From NCBI RefSeq assembly GCF_013341275.1, contig NZ_CP054476.1, positions 2,406,988 through 2,470,987 of the forward strand: 64,000 bases of DNA, in the 5' to 3' direction. The notes under the pieces are model-generated. The model was not told the origin of the DNA, searched no databases, and saw only the letters and a list, made by a program, of their open reading frames with translations. Below are positions 1-13,910 of this stretch, one piece after another (within the stretch, counting starts at the first letter, position 1; each line of letters begins with the position of its first letter). The stretch is from Methyloligella sp. GL2. Lineage in GTDB: Bacteria; Pseudomonadota; Alphaproteobacteria; Rhizobiales; Methyloligellaceae. Both the position numbers and the translations under genes were made by a program.

Positions 1-636
1 AAACGCAAGCTCGAGCCGGGCTCGCTCTATCTGATCGATTCGGGCGCGCAATATGAGGACGGCACCACCGACATCACCCGCACCGTCGCCATCGGCGCGC
101 CGACGCCGGAAATGCGCCGGCATTACACGCTGGTGCTGAAGGGGCATATCGCCGTCTCCCGCGCGCGCTTCCCGGAGAAAACGCGGGGGCAGGATCTCGA
201 TCCGCTGGCGCGGCTGCCGCTGTGGCAGGCCGGGCTGGATTACGATCACGGCACCGGCCACGGGGTCGGCAGCTTCCTTTCGGTGCATGAGGGGCCGCAG
301 CGGCTCTCCCGCGCCGGCACTGTGGAGCTTAAGCCGGGCATGATCCTCTCCAACGAACCGGGCTATTACCGCGAGGGCGAATACGGCATCCGCATCGAGA
401 ATCTGGTGCTGGTGACGCCGCCGGCGCCGATCGAGGGCGGCGAGCGTGAGATGCTGGGCTTCGAGACGCTGACGCTGGCGCCCTACGACAACCGGCTGAT
501 CGAGATCGCGCTGCTGACTTCCGAGGAGATCACCTGGCTCAACGATTACAACACCCGGGTGCGCGATGCGCTGATCCCCGGGCTTAGGGGTGCGGATATC
601 GACTGGCTGCGCCAAGCCACGGCGCCCTTCGCATGA
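1..636 (+). CDS. Xaa-Pro aminopeptidase family (M24) metallopeptidase, C-terminal part
   Basis: The frame is open from base 1, so the gene begins before the window; the 211 residues present are the C-terminal half of a pita-bread (M24) peptidase. The metal-ligand motifs are visible: the two aspartates in DSGAQYEDGTTDITRT (from residue 13), the histidine in HGTGHGVGSF, the glutamate in SNEPGYY and the last glutamate in IRIENLVLV. The extended C-terminal region after the last ligand fits the eukaryote-like long Xaa-Pro aminopeptidases common in alphaproteobacteria, cytosolic enzymes that remove N-terminal residues preceding proline. The stop codon overlaps the next gene by 4 bp (ATGA). The family is clear; exact substrate is inferred. 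Confidence 0.9.
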   Translation, partial: KRKLEPGSLYLIDSGAQYEDGTTDITRTVAIGAPTPEMRRHYTLVLKGHIAVSRARFPEKTRGQDLDPLARLPLWQAGLDYDHGTGHGVGSFLSVHEGPQRLSRAGTVELKPGMILSNEPGYYREGEYGIRIENLVLVTPPAPIEGGEREMLGFETLTLAPYDNRLIEIALLTSEEITWLNDYNTRVRDALIPGLRGADIDWLRQATAPFA

Positions 637-896
637 TCTTCGACTTCTGGGCCAATGTCGTCTCCGGGCTTGCCGCGACGCTGACGACGGCGGCCTTCCT
701 GCCGCAGGCGCTGCACATCATCCGCTGCAAGGACACCAAGGCGATCTCGCTCACCATGTATCTGATCTTTGCGGCCGGGGTCGCCTGCTGGCTGACCTTC
801 GGGGTGATGATCTGGAACTGGCCGATGATGATCGCCAACCTGATCACCCTGTCCCTGGCGCTGGCGATCATCGCCATGAAGCTGCGCTATGGGTGA
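633..896 (+). CDS. SemiSWEET-type sugar transporter (PQ-loop protein)
   Basis: An 87-residue protein with three predicted membrane helices and a PQ motif (LPQALHIIRCKDTKAIS) in the first helix region. This is the layout of bacterial SemiSWEETs, which dimerise in the inner membrane to pass sugars. The start codon overlaps the aminopeptidase stop (ATGA), so translation is probably coupled. The substrate cannot be read from sequence. Length is typical for the family. Confidence 0.85.
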   Translation: MIFDFWANVVSGLAATLTTAAFLPQALHIIRCKDTKAISLTMYLIFAAGVACWLTFGVMIWNWPMMIANLITLSLALAIIAMKLRYG

Positions 897-920
897 GGCT
901 CAAAGCATTGGGAACACTGT

Positions 921-1048
921 CGTCATCGCCGGGCTTGACCCGGCGATCCATGCCGTTCCCTTGCCGCTTGCGCCCTGCTGAGATGGGCACCGCTCCCCGC
1001 GCCGAGCGGTCACGGCGTGGATGCCCGGATCAAGTCCGGGCATGACGA
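921..1048. repeat. Composite palindromic repeat, CGTCAT...ATGACG family, copy A
   Basis: A 128 bp element. Its left hairpin is CGTCATCGCCGGGCTTGACC and onward, and its right hairpin ends CCGGGCATGACGA. The two are joined by a spacer containing GCCGCTTGCG. The same arrangement recurs at 53320-53446 and, with the spacer inverted, at 55219-55346. It has no coding potential. It is a REP/BIME or REPIN-like intergenic element. Confidence 0.85.
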
Positions 1049-1126
1049 AGGTGTATTTGGCGAGTGACGAAAGAGGGTGGAGCTTCGCTATGGGTGAGGT
1101 CCCAAATACCTCGTCATGCTGAGGAC

Positions 1127-1374
1127 TGCCCCCTCCCCCTAAAAGGGGGAGGGTCGGGGTGGGGGTCAGGCGACAGGCCTCCGTCCGTAAAACAGAGACC
1201 CCCCTCTAACTCCCCCCTTTTAGGGGGGAGGATTCGGCCGTGCATAACGGCACGGACTTCTCCCTCTCCCCTCTGGGGAGAGGGCTGCGGTGAGGGGGTG
1301 CCAACCTATCGAGAGTCCTCTCCCCCCCCTCACCCGGTCCTTCGGACCGACCTCTCCCCACAGGGGAGAGGTGA
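1127..1374. repeat. Cluster of CTCTCCCC/GGGGAGAG palindromic repeats
   Basis: Two adjacent units fill the gap between the SemiSWEET and ligA genes. The first (1127-1235) has CCCCCTCCCCCT/AGGGGGAGGG-type stems pointing at each other. The second (about 1261-1374) reads hairpin CCCTCTCCCC/GGGGAGAGGG, then GGTGAGGGGG, a short core, CCCCCTCACCC, the small hairpin GGTCCTTCGGACC, and a final CCTCTCCCC/GGGGAGAGG hairpin. The same arm-core-arm layout occurs inside the hydantoinase gene and around the DUF559 gene. Confidence 0.85.
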
Positions 1375-1393
1375 AGCGTCAGGAGCTCAGGGC

Positions 1394-5274
<3,881 letters not shown>

Positions 5275-5284
5275 GGGCGTGCCG

Positions 5285-6202
5285 TTAGGCCGGATTGCCG
5301 CTGCCTTCGAAGGTCTGGGTGATCCACGAGCCTTCGTGCTCCTGAGGCTGGCGCCCCTTCTTCTGCAGCAGAGCGTAGGCGTGTTTGTACCACTTGCTGT
5401 CCGGGAAGTTGTGCCCCAGCACGGCTGCGGCGGTTTCCGCCTCGTTGACGATGCCGAGAGCCAGATAAGCCTCGGTCAGGCGCATCAACGCCTCTTCCAC
5501 CTGCTCCGTCTGCTGGTACTTGGTGACCACGTCGCGGAAGCGGTTGATGGCCGCCAGATAATTGTTGTTGCGCAAATAGTAGCGGCCGACGGTCATCTCG
5601 TTGGCCGCCAGCAGATTGCGCAGGATCAGAACCCGATTCTGTGCCTCCGCCGCATAACGCGAGTCGGAATAGCGCTGCAACAGCGTCTCATAGGCGCCGA
5701 GGGCTTTGCGGGCATTGGTCTGGTCGCGCTTCGGATCCAGCACCTGATCGTAATACGACATGGCGATGATGTTCTGGGCGAGCGGCGCTTCTTCGGTGCC
5801 CGGATGCAGGGTCAGATAGCGCTGCCCGGCGGAGATCGCCTCGGTGTATTTGCCGACCTTGTAGTAGGAATAGGCCGCCATGACGATGGAGTGGCGCGCC
5901 TCTTGCGAGTACGGATGATTGATATCGACATCTTCGTACTTCTGGGCGGCGTCCTTGTATTTCTGCTCGTTCATCAAGGTCTCGGCTTCGCCGTAGATCA
6001 CCTCCGGCGGCCGGGAATCCATCTCCGGACCGGTCTCCTTCTTGTTGAACAGCCCGCCGCTGAACACATCCTTGCCCGGAAGCCCGCCGCCACAGCCGGC
6101 AAGCGCGAACGCCGCCAGAACCAGGACGGCCCCTGCGGTCAGGCGCTTTGGGCGCACGCTGATCGATTGGAAACGCGGCAAAACGGCAAACCCCCCGAAC
6201 AT
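5285..6202 (-). CDS. bamD: Outer membrane assembly lipoprotein BamD (ComL)
   Basis: A 305-residue lipoprotein of the BAM complex that inserts beta-barrel proteins into the outer membrane. The N terminus has a basic stretch, a hydrophobic segment and the lipobox LAGC followed by glycines. The rest is TPR-like helical repeats (for example AAQKYEDVDINHPYSQEARH). The start at 6202 is chosen because AAGGGATCAA precedes the ATG; an in-frame upstream ATG at 6256 exists but has a poorer ribosome binding site. It follows lpxC after a gap containing a strong hairpin, so it may have its own promoter. Confidence 0.95.
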   Translation of the reverse strand: MFGGFAVLPRFQSISVRPKRLTAGAVLVLAAFALAGCGGGLPGKDVFSGGLFNKKETGPEMDSRPPEVIYGEAETLMNEQKYKDAAQKYEDVDINHPYSQEARHSIVMAAYSYYKVGKYTEAISAGQRYLTLHPGTEEAPLAQNIIAMSYYDQVLDPKRDQTNARKALGAYETLLQRYSDSRYAAEAQNRVLILRNLLAANEMTVGRYYLRNNNYLAAINRFRDVVTKYQQTEQVEEALMRLTEAYLALGIVNEAETAAAVLGHNFPDSKWYKHAYALLQKKGRQPQEHEGSWITQTFEGSGNPA

Positions 6203-6405
6203 TTGATCCCTTGCAATGCGAGCCTTCGGACGGCCCGTTAAATGCTGCAGTCGCATCTAGCACGCATCCTCACGTACCGGCCATACGCTCTTTTGCCTCG
6301 CGCCCGGCCACGAAGCGCCCGGATTATGGTGTTTTTTTGCCCCGGAGGCAGCAAGAAACGGCGTATCCCCTTCTCTTAGCAGATTTCGCCGGAGCCGCAT
6401 AAGCA

Positions 6406-6433
6406 AACGGCGGAGCGTCGCCGCTCCGCCGTT
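6406..6433 (-). terminator. Strong hairpin downstream of lpxC
   Basis: A 12 bp perfect stem (AACGGCGGAGCG / CGCTCCGCCGTT) with a TCGC loop lies 32 bp after the lpxC stop. On the minus strand it is followed by TTGCTTATG, a weak U-rich tail. It could terminate the ftsZ-lpxC transcript or stabilise its 3' end before bamD. Confidence 0.6.
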
Positions 6434-6464
6434 CAATTCAAACTTGGCACGTCTGGCTACTGGC

Positions 6465-7415
6465 TTAGCTGCGATCTGCTGCAAAGTTCGCCGCGGCAAG
6501 GCGCGGGCTGAGCTCGGCATGGCGAATCTCACGGGCCCGGGGCGCCTCGACCATGGTCCAGGCTTCCGGATCGGCGAGAAGCTCTTTCACCACCAGGCTG
6601 TTGAGGCGATGGCCGCCGCGCACCGAGCGGTAAGACCCGAGGATCGGCGCACCGGCCAGAGCCAGATCGCCAACCGCGTCCAGAGCCTTATGGCGCACGA
6701 ACTCGTCTTCGAAGCGCAGGCCCTCGGGGTTGACGATCCGCTCGTCGCCGATGGCGACGGTGTTTTCCAGCGAGGCGCCAAGGGCAAGCCCGGCAGCCCA
6801 AAGCTTCTCCACATCCTTCATGAAGCCGAAGGTGCGGGCGCGGGACAGCTCGCGGCGGAAGGAGCCGGGATTGAGATCCAGCTCGATGCGCTGCTTGCCG
6901 ATGAAGCAATCCTCGAACTCGATTTCGACGTCGAGGTGAAAACCGTTATAGGGGGTGAGTTCGCCGGAGGCGGCGCCATCCTGGACGCGGATGGGCTTGA
7001 GAACCTTGATGTAGCGGCGGGGGGCGTCCAGCTCGGTAAGGCCGATCTCGTCGATGGCGTCGACGAACTGGATCGAGCTGCCATCCATGATCGGCACTTC
7101 GCCGCTGTCGATCTCGACGATGACATTGTCGACACCGAGGCCGCGCAGCGCCGCCATCAGATGCTCGACCGTCGCCACCGAGGCGCCGTTGCCGTCGCCG
7201 AGAACCGTGCAAAGCGTCACGCCGGTGACCATCCGCTGATCGGCGGGGATCTCCGTGCCTTCGGCCTCGCCATTCCCGATCAGGAAGCGAATGCCGGTGT
7301 CGCTATCGGCAGGATAAAGAAGCATGGAGACTGGTGCGCCGCTGTGGACCCCCGTCCCCGTCAGAACGACTTCGCCAGCGAGTGTGGTCTGGCTTGCCCC
7401 GATAAACCCCTTCAT
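6465..7415 (-). CDS. lpxC: UDP-3-O-acyl-N-acetylglucosamine deacetylase LpxC
   Basis: A 316-residue zinc deacetylase that commits UDP-acyl-GlcNAc to lipid A synthesis in the cytosol. Key motifs are visible: EHLMAALRGLGVDN with the first zinc histidine, PIMDGSS, and RHKALDAVGDLALAG with the second histidine and the zinc aspartate. Length is normal. It lies downstream of ftsZ, the common alphaproteobacterial order, across a 276 bp gap that probably holds its own promoter. Confidence 0.97.
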   Translation of the reverse strand: MKGFIGASQTTLAGEVVLTGTGVHSGAPVSMLLYPADSDTGIRFLIGNGEAEGTEIPADQRMVTGVTLCTVLGDGNGASVATVEHLMAALRGLGVDNVIVEIDSGEVPIMDGSSIQFVDAIDEIGLTELDAPRRYIKVLKPIRVQDGAASGELTPYNGFHLDVEIEFEDCFIGKQRIELDLNPGSFRRELSRARTFGFMKDVEKLWAAGLALGASLENTVAIGDERIVNPEGLRFEDEFVRHKALDAVGDLALAGAPILGSYRSVRGGHRLNSLVVKELLADPEAWTMVEAPRAREIRHAELSPRLAAANFAADRS

Positions 7416-7660
7416 AGTCCCCCACGCCGTAGTTTTGAGTTCCCAAACTCAGTTCGAGCCAATTCGTTAAACTCGAACCCCCCTGGACCGACGCGTTGAA
7501 CCTCTTAAACGTGCTCGTGGTCGCGTTCGATCAACCTATTGAGAACCATAAACGGGGCTGCGTGGGGCGACAAATCACGCTTTCTTTCAATGTGTTACCG
7601 CCCCCGTAACCATATAACTCCTTGAATTAACTACACATCTTTACCGTATGTGGCGGTTGC
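7416..7660. promoter_or_regulatory. lpxC upstream region
   Basis: A 245 bp AT-richer gap between lpxC and ftsZ with no gene. It contains two small dyads close to the lpxC start: TGAGTT/AACTCA (7436-7451) and TTCGAG/CTCGAA (7453-7477). The promoter for lpxC most likely lies here. I cannot assign a specific regulator. Confidence 0.4.
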
Positions 7661-7691
7661 CCGCTCGCAATTTTACAGAAACTGCGAGCGG
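7661..7691 (-). other. Inverted repeat abutting the ftsZ stop codon
   Basis: CCGCTCGCA (7661-7669) and TGCGAGCGG (7683-7691) form a perfect 9 bp stem with a 13 nt loop, starting at the base after the ftsZ stop codon. There is no U-tract, so it may be a 3'-end stabiliser or a factor-dependent termination site rather than a classical terminator. Confidence 0.6.
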
Positions 7692-9440
7692 TTAGTTGGC
7701 CTGGCGGCGGAGAAAGGCGGGAATCTCCAGATCGTCCTGATTCTCCGATTCGTCGCTCCCCTCAGCCTGGAGATCGGCACGGCGCTTCAGCGATGCCCGC
7801 TTCGGCATCGGCGTCACGCCAGCGCGGTCGGTGCCACGCTCCGGAGCGGACTCTTGCGGCCGCACGATCTTGGCACCGCCCTGCTGCTCGGCACGCGGAG
7901 CCGGCGCGGCAGGCGCCTCCTCCGGATCGGCCAGCTTGGGCTCGGCACGCCGCGGCTCGCCGAGCTGGGGCTCGCCGAAATTCGGCTCGTGCTTGGAGTC
8001 GTCTTCCTCGTCCTCCTTACGGAGCGCGACGCCGGCGAGGCGCTCCAGGAAGCCCACTTTACGCTTATGGGCATCCAGGCCTTGGGCGTCGTGATCGCCC
8101 GACTTGGCCCGGATCTCGTTCTGGGCCACGACGGGAAGCTCGTCGACATTGGGCATGCGGCGCACGGGACGCGCGGCGCTAGCCGGCGGGGCCGGGCTGA
8201 ACTTCGGCGCAGGCGCAGCCGGCTTCTCCGCGGCGGGAGCCTGGGCACGCGGGGCCGGAGCCGGACGGCGCTCGATGGTGACGTTGCCCGGAGCCTGCCA
8301 AAGCGGTGCCTGGTTCTCGGTCCGCGGCGCGGCCGGCTTCTCCTCGGCCGTGGCTTCGCGCTTGCCGCCGATGCTCGGCGGCATGGCGCTGAGGCCGGCC
8401 AGACGCTCGGTCAGGGTCAGCGGCTCTTCTTCCGCACTCTCCTGACGCTCCTCCGGCACGGTCGCCTCGAAGTCGACCGGACCGAGGCCCGTGGCGACAA
8501 CGGAGACGCGGATCACGCCATCGAGCTTATCGTCGAAGGTGGCGCCGACGATGATGTTGGCGTCCTCATCGGCCTCGGCACGAATACGGCTGGCCGCCTC
8601 GTCCACCTCGTAGAGGGTGAGATCGTTGCCACCGGTGATCGACACCAGAAGGCCGCTCGCCCCGCGCATGGAAACGTCGTCCAGCAGCGGATTGGAAATC
8701 GCCGCATCGGCGGCTTCGACGGCGCGGCGCTCGCCGGAGCTTTCGCCCGTGCCCATCATCGCCTTGCCCATGCCGGCCATGATGGTGCGGACATCGGCGA
8801 AGTCGAGATTGATCAGGCCTTCCTTCACCATCAGATCGGTGATGCAGGAAACACCCGAGCGCAGGACGTCGTCGGCCATGGCGAAGGCGTCGGAGAAGGT
8901 GGTCTTCTCGTTGGCGACGCGGAACAGGTTCTGGTTCGGGATCACCAGCAGCGTGTCGACATACTGCTCAAGCTCGGAGATGCCGGATTCGGCGGACCGC
9001 AGGCGCTTCACGCCTTCGAACTGGAACGGCTTGGTGACGACGCCCACGGTGAGGATGCCCTCCTCGCGGGAGGCGCGGGCAATCACCGGCGCGGCACCGG
9101 TGCCTGTGCCACCGCCCATGCCGGCGGTGATGAACACCATGTGCGATCCGGTGAGATGGGACTTGATGTCGGCCATCGCCTCTTCGGCGGCGGCGGCACC
9201 GATCTCCGGCTTGGAGCCGGCGCCCAGTCCTTCGGTCACGTTGGTGCCCATCTGGACGCGGCGCTCGGCGGTAGAGCTGTGCAGAGCCTGGGCGTCGGTG
9301 TTGGCGACGACGAAGTCCACCCCCTCGACACCGGCTGCGATCATGTTGTTGACGGCATTGCCACCCGCGCCACCGACACCGAATACGGTGATGCGCGGCT
9401 TTAGCTCCGTCACGTCGGGGACTTTCAGATTGATGGTCAT
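7692..9440 (-). CDS. ftsZ: Cell division protein FtsZ
   Basis: A 582-residue tubulin-like GTPase that forms the cytokinetic ring. The signature [13 protein letters not shown] is near residue 108, [20 protein letters not shown] precedes it, and the C-terminal peptide [12 protein letters not shown] is the usual anchor for FtsA and other partners. The GTPase core ends near residue 320. It is followed by a linker of about 240 residues rich in Ala, Pro and Glu, as in rhizobial FtsZ, which is much longer than in enterobacteria. It lies downstream of ftsA after a 96 bp gap. Confidence 0.98.
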   Translation of the reverse strand: MTINLKVPDVTELKPRITVFGVGGAGGNAVNNMIAAGVEGVDFVVANTDAQALHSSTAERRVQMGTNVTEGLGAGSKPEIGAAAAEEAMADIKSHLTGSHMVFITAGMGGGTGTGAAPVIARASREEGILTVGVVTKPFQFEGVKRLRSAESGISELEQYVDTLLVIPNQNLFRVANEKTTFSDAFAMADDVLRSGVSCITDLMVKEGLINLDFADVRTIMAGMGKAMMGTGESSGERRAVEAADAAISNPLLDDVSMRGASGLLVSITGGNDLTLYEVDEAASRIRAEADEDANIIVGATFDDKLDGVIRVSVVATGLGPVDFEATVPEERQESAEEEPLTLTERLAGLSAMPPSIGGKREATAEEKPAAPRTENQAPLWQAPGNVTIERRPAPAPRAQAPAAEKPAAPAPKFSPAPPASAARPVRRMPNVDELPVVAQNEIRAKSGDHDAQGLDAHKRKVGFLERLAGVALRKEDEEDDSKHEPNFGEPQLGEPRRAEPKLADPEEAPAAPAPRAEQQGGAKIVRPQESAPERGTDRAGVTPMPKRASLKRRADLQAEGSDESENQDDLEIPAFLRRQAN

Positions 9441-9536
9441 GGCGCTGTTCCGTTCCTCTGTCCTAGGACGTGTGTCCTTCGTATCCGGCTCCCCCTCGCG
9501 AAACTTCTAGCGAAGAGCCTGCGGTGTTCGACTTCG

Positions 9537-10826
9537 TCAAAAATTGTCCCGGATCCACTCGCTTACCCAGGCGAAATAGCCTGTGCCGGTTCCGAGAAAA
9601 CGCTGCTGCGACCGGCTCGACAGCCGGTCGTCTCCCCGCGCCCACTGGTGCAGAAGCCCGGTGGCCGTGGAAAAATCTGGGCCCTGCCCGACATCGCCGG
9701 CGCCGAGCAAAGGCTTCGGCCGCCCAAGGCGTGCGGGCTTGCCAAACATATTGGAGGCGAGCTCCGGCAAGCCGGTGAGCTGGCTGCCGCCGCCGGTCAG
9801 CACCAGGTGCTGTGCCGCATCGGCTGCGTGATCGTTAGCCGCGAGACGCTTGCGCATCTGATCGAGAATCTCCTCGATGCGCGGCCGCAGCATCACCGCC
9901 AGCTGAGCCTTGGTGATCTGATTGAGATTATGGCCGTGCGCATCGCCCACCGTCGGATAGGTGATGATCTCGCATTCGTCGGAGGGCGTGGCGAAGGCGC
10001 TGCCATGCAGGGTCTTCAGCCGCTCGGCATGCTCGATCGGGGTCGACAGGCTGCGGGCGATATCGGTGGTCAGGCCGTAGCCGCCCATGGCGATGGCATC
10101 GACATGGATCAGATGGCCATCCTGGAACACCGAAAGCGTGGTGGTGCCGGCGCCGAAATCGATGGTGGCGACGCCGAGCTCGGCCTCGTCCTGGCTGATC
10201 ACCGACAGTGCCGAGGCGTAAGGCGCGGCGACCAGGGCCGAGACGCCGAGATGGCAGCGCTCGACGCAGAGCATCAGGTTGCGCATGGCGACGTCGTCGG
10301 CGGTCACCGTATGGATGTCGATGGCCAGGCGCTCGCCGCTCATACCGAGGGGATCGTGGATGCCGCGATTGTCGTCGAGGTCGTAGCTGATCGGCAGGGC
10401 GTGCAGCACGGTGCGACCGTCGCGGGCCGCGTACTGCCAGCCGCCGGCCAGGATGCGGGCGATATCGTCCTCGCGCACCACGCCGTTGGCCAGCGCCACG
10501 CTGGCGGAGAAGCTGTCGCTCTTCAGGCGGCCGCAGGTGACGGCGATGGCGACGTCCTCGACGGTCACCTCGGCCATGCGTTCCGCCTCGTCGACGGCCG
10601 AGCGAATGCAATGCTCGGCGCTGTCGAGATTGACGATCATGCCGCCCTTCATGCCCTCGGCGCGATGATGGCCGAAGCCCAGCAGCCCGAACTGCATAGG
10701 CTCGCCATCGAGCCAATCGGGAGCAGCCTGCGCCTTGGCGATCAGGCAGCCGATCTTGCTCGTGCCGATATCCAGCACTGCGAGGGTTTTGGGGCGCCTT
10801 GCCCTATTTAAGATTGGATGCCGCAT
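9537..10826 (-). CDS. ftsA: Cell division protein FtsA
   Basis: A 429-residue actin-like ATPase that tethers FtsZ to the membrane. Its actin-fold phosphate loops are seen as LAVLDIGTSKIGCLIA near the N terminus, ATIDFGAGTTTLSVF in the middle and VLTGGGSQLTGLPEL near the C terminus. The C terminus is a probable amphipathic helix ending WVSEWIRDNF, the membrane-targeting sequence. It sits between ftsQ and ftsZ as in most bacteria. Confidence 0.97.
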   Translation of the reverse strand: MRHPILNRARRPKTLAVLDIGTSKIGCLIAKAQAAPDWLDGEPMQFGLLGFGHHRAEGMKGGMIVNLDSAEHCIRSAVDEAERMAEVTVEDVAIAVTCGRLKSDSFSASVALANGVVREDDIARILAGGWQYAARDGRTVLHALPISYDLDDNRGIHDPLGMSGERLAIDIHTVTADDVAMRNLMLCVERCHLGVSALVAAPYASALSVISQDEAELGVATIDFGAGTTTLSVFQDGHLIHVDAIAMGGYGLTTDIARSLSTPIEHAERLKTLHGSAFATPSDECEIITYPTVGDAHGHNLNQITKAQLAVMLRPRIEEILDQMRKRLAANDHAADAAQHLVLTGGGSQLTGLPELASNMFGKPARLGRPKPLLGAGDVGQGPDFSTATGLLHQWARGDDRLSSRSQQRFLGTGTGYFAWVSEWIRDNF

Positions 10827-10868
10827 CCTTCGTTAAATCCAATCGGGTCCTTTACTTGCCTCGGTTCG

Positions 10869-11900
10869 TTACGTGTTCCCCTTCGGCACTGCGCTCGTGC
10901 TCGCCGTCGGTGTTGTCGGCTGTCCGGCGGGTGGCCCCCCGTCAGGCAGCGATGGTGTCTCATGCAGGCGGACAGTGACCCGGTCGGCGAGACGCAGATC
11001 CACGCTCGCGATATGCCGGTTCAGCAGCCCGCGCTGGCTGTCGAGTTCGCTCAGAGCCGTCAGCGCCTGGCCGATATTGTCGTCCGGCAGCATGACGTCG
11101 AGCCCTGAGGTGAGCTTCAGGTTCCAGCGGCGGTCGCCGACGCGGATCGCCGCCAGCAGCTGGCGCTTCAGCTCGGGAAAATCCGACAAGGTGGCATAGA
11201 GCGCCTTGGCGCCGGTCGCCGCGCCCTGCCCCACCACGATGGGAAGCTCCGGATAGGCATCCGGCACGGCGGGGGCGAGCACCACGCCTTCGGAATCGAT
11301 GACGTAGGTCTTTCCCTTGTTCTGCCAGACGGCATAAGGGGTGCGCTCCTCGACCACGACCTTCAGCGTCGAGGGCAGAAGCCGCATCACCTGGGCATGT
11401 TTGATCCAGGACAGCTTCTCCAGCCGCTCTTTCGCCGCCGCGGTATCGAAGGCGAGCAAAATCGTGTCGGGCGTGACGTCGAGCGCCTGGGTGATCTGGG
11501 CGTCGGAGGCATGGCCCTGGCCTTCCAGCGCGATCTGGCTGGTGCCGAGACCGGCCGCCACGGCGAGCGCGCCGATGCCGTTCTGAGCCTGGGTGTAGAG
11601 CGTGCCGATCTGGCCGCCATACCAAAGTCCGTAAGCGGCGCCGAGACCGACGAAGCCGGCGGCCACCACGCGCCAGGACCGGGTGCGCCGGCTGCGGTGC
11701 AGCTCGATGCGGCGCAGGCGCCGGCTGGAGACGCGGCGGATGTCGCGGGAGCCGGTAAGCTCGACGGGCTTGAGCTTGGATTGGCGCGCAACAGCGAGCG
11801 CCCGCTCGCGCAGCGGGTCGGCAGGCTTTTTCGCTTTCTTAAGTCCAAGCCGTTTAGGCAAAGACGTTAGCGATTGCACGACGCATCCTCCACAATCCAA
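10869..11900 (-). CDS. ftsQ: Cell division protein FtsQ
   Basis: A 343-residue bitopic divisome protein. A basic cytoplasmic N terminus of about 75 residues is followed by one membrane helix ([19 protein letters not shown]), then a periplasmic POTRA domain ([20 protein letters not shown]) and the FtsQ domain. A Pro/Thr-rich tail ends the protein. The start used overlaps the end of ddl by 34 bp; a shorter N terminus is possible. FtsQ links FtsB/FtsL to the divisome. Confidence 0.95.
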   Translation of the reverse strand: MDCGGCVVQSLTSLPKRLGLKKAKKPADPLRERALAVARQSKLKPVELTGSRDIRRVSSRRLRRIELHRSRRTRSWRVVAAGFVGLGAAYGLWYGGQIGTLYTQAQNGIGALAVAAGLGTSQIALEGQGHASDAQITQALDVTPDTILLAFDTAAAKERLEKLSWIKHAQVMRLLPSTLKVVVEERTPYAVWQNKGKTYVIDSEGVVLAPAVPDAYPELPIVVGQGAATGAKALYATLSDFPELKRQLLAAIRVGDRRWNLKLTSGLDVMLPDDNIGQALTALSELDSQRGLLNRHIASVDLRLADRVTVRLHETPSLPDGGPPAGQPTTPTASTSAVPKGNT

Positions 11901-12802
11901 CGGACCAGATCGCCAAATGAGCGACCGCTATACGCCGCAAGCTCGGGCACGAGCGACGTAGAGGTCATTCCGGGCTGGGTGTTGACTTCGAGGCAGATCA
12001 GGCCGTCCAGGCCGTCTTTGGTATCGTCGTAACGGAAGTCCGCTCGGCTTACCCCTCTGCAGCCCAGTGCCCGATGAGCCGCAAGGGACAGCTTCCGTAC
12101 CAATTGGTAAACATTAGGTAAAATTTTAGCGGGCAGGACGTGGTCGGAGCCCCCAGCGGCGTATTTTGCCTCATAGTCGTAGAATACCGCCTCGCCCGCC
12201 GGCAGAATCTCGATCACGTCCAGCGGATCGTCGCCCATCACCGCGCAGGTTAGCTCGCGGCCGGGGATGTAGCGCTCGATCATGACCTCCTCGCCAAATC
12301 CCCATTCGGAGGCGAACAGCTCTTGCGGCGGATGGCTCTGATCCTCGCGCACGATGAAGACGCCGACCGAGGAGCCCTCATTCACCGGCTTGATCACGTA
12401 AGGCGGCTCCATGGGGTGGGCCTTGGCGGCCTCCAGGCGCGGCAGCACCAGGCTCTCGGCGACGGGAACGCCGCCTGCCTTCAGCGCAGACTTGGCGCGC
12501 TCCTTGTGCATGGCGAGAGCGGAGGCCAGCACGCCGGAATGGGTATAGGGGATGCCGAGGGTCTCCAGCACGCCCTGCACGCAGCCATCCTCGCCGTAGC
12601 GGCCATGCAGAGCGTTGAAGCAGACATCGGGAGAGACTTCGGTGAGCTGCGCGGCGACGTCGCGGCCGGCGTCGATCTTGGTGATGCGATAGCCTTCGCC
12701 CTCAAGCGCGGCGGCGCAGGCATCGCCCGAGCGCAGAGAGACCTCGCGCTCGGCAGACATGCCGCCCATCAACACCGCTACATGAATGTCGTTCGCGCTC
12801 AT
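11867..12802 (-). CDS. ddl: D-alanine--D-alanine ligase
   Basis: A 311-residue ATP-grasp enzyme making D-Ala-D-Ala for the MurF step. The N-terminal substrate motif is [17 protein letters not shown]. The ATP-grasp region includes [16 protein letters not shown], and the metal site is [18 protein letters not shown]. The start at 12802 is chosen by family alignment; an in-frame ATG upstream at 12877 lacks conservation. The 3' end overlaps ftsQ. Confidence 0.97.
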   Translation of the reverse strand: MSANDIHVAVLMGGMSAEREVSLRSGDACAAALEGEGYRITKIDAGRDVAAQLTEVSPDVCFNALHGRYGEDGCVQGVLETLGIPYTHSGVLASALAMHKERAKSALKAGGVPVAESLVLPRLEAAKAHPMEPPYVIKPVNEGSSVGVFIVREDQSHPPQELFASEWGFGEEVMIERYIPGRELTCAVMGDDPLDVIEILPAGEAVFYDYEAKYAAGGSDHVLPAKILPNVYQLVRKLSLAAHRALGCRGVSRADFRYDDTKDGLDGLICLEVNTQPGMTSTSLVPELAAYSGRSFGDLVRWIVEDASCNR

Positions 12803-12980
12803 CTCGCGCCGGCCCCCCGAAGCTCGATTCGCGCTCAGAGCCTGCCTGCCGAATCGGCCAAGTGGTTGAAAAACCACACGAAGCAGGGCCCATTAGCGAA
12901 TCACTTGCTCTAACTGGTCTACGATAGAGACGCGCAAGAGACAATGCCGGACCGTCCACAGGAATCGGATAAAGCGATTT

Positions 12981-13910
12981 TTATGGTTTTACGCCGAGGC
13001 GCTTGATTTCCCAGTCGAGTTGCACGCCGCTGGTCTGTTTCACGCGGGCGCGCACGGTCTCGCCCAGCTCTTCCAGATCGGCGGCGCTGGCGCCCCCCTC
13101 ATTGATGAGGAAATTGCAGTGCAATTCGGAGACTTTGGCGCCTCCGATCTCCAGCCCGCGGCAGCCGGCAGCGTCGATCAGCTGCCAGGATTTATGGCCT
13201 TGCGGGTTCTTGAAGGTGCTGCCGCCGGTGCGGCTCTTGATCGGCTGCACCTCCTCCCGGTAATCGGCGATCTCCTTCATCTCCGCCTGGATCGCGGCGG
13301 TGTCGCCCGGCCTCCCCTGGAACAGGGCTTCGGTGAAGATGAAATCCTCCGGCGCGCCGCAATGGCGGTAGGTGTAGCCGAGCGCGGCGACGGGCAGAAT
13401 ATGGATCTTGCCGCGGCGGTCGACGGCGCGGGCCTCGATCAGGATATCCTTGGTCTCGCCGCCATGGGCGCCGGCATTCATGCGCAGCGCTCCGCCGATG
13501 GAGCCGGGAATGCCGCGATAGAAGGCGAGCCCGGCAATACCGGCATCGCCGGCGGCACGGGCGACCTTCACGTCGGGCACGGCGGCGCCGGCGCGGATGC
13601 GGCTTCCCTCCTCGACCTCGATGATGCCGAAGCCTTTTCCGAGGCGGATCACCACCCCGCCGATGCCGCCATCGCGGATCAGCAGGTTGGAGCCGAGCCC
13701 GATGGTGGTCACCGGCACCTCTTCGGGCAGGTTGCTCAGGAAGTAAGCGAGATCGGCCTCGTCGGCCGGAATGAACAGCGCCTCGGCCGGACCGCCGACC
13801 CGGAACCAGGAAAGATCGGCCAAGGTCACGGCAGGCCTCAGCGCGCCGCGCAGCTCGGGCATGGCGGCGGCAAGCTCTCCGGCAAGTCCGGTATCGGCAA
13901 TCTCGCTCAC
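12981..13910 (-). CDS. murB: UDP-N-acetylmuramate dehydrogenase MurB
   Basis: A 309-residue FAD enzyme that reduces UDP-GlcNAc-enolpyruvate to UDP-MurNAc with NADPH. FAD-binding sequences [20 protein letters not shown] and [20 protein letters not shown] are clear, as is [11 protein letters not shown] with the proton-donor serine (type II MurB). The start overlaps the murC stop by 4 bp. About 180 bp separate it from ddl, more than most gaps in this cluster. Confidence 0.97.
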   Translation of the reverse strand: MSEIADTGLAGELAAAMPELRGALRPAVTLADLSWFRVGGPAEALFIPADEADLAYFLSNLPEEVPVTTIGLGSNLLIRDGGIGGVVIRLGKGFGIIEVEEGSRIRAGAAVPDVKVARAAGDAGIAGLAFYRGIPGSIGGALRMNAGAHGGETKDILIEARAVDRRGKIHILPVAALGYTYRHCGAPEDFIFTEALFQGRPGDTAAIQAEMKEIADYREEVQPIKSRTGGSTFKNPQGHKSWQLIDAAGCRGLEIGGAKVSELHCNFLINEGGASAADLEELGETVRARVKQTSGVQLDWEIKRLGVKP

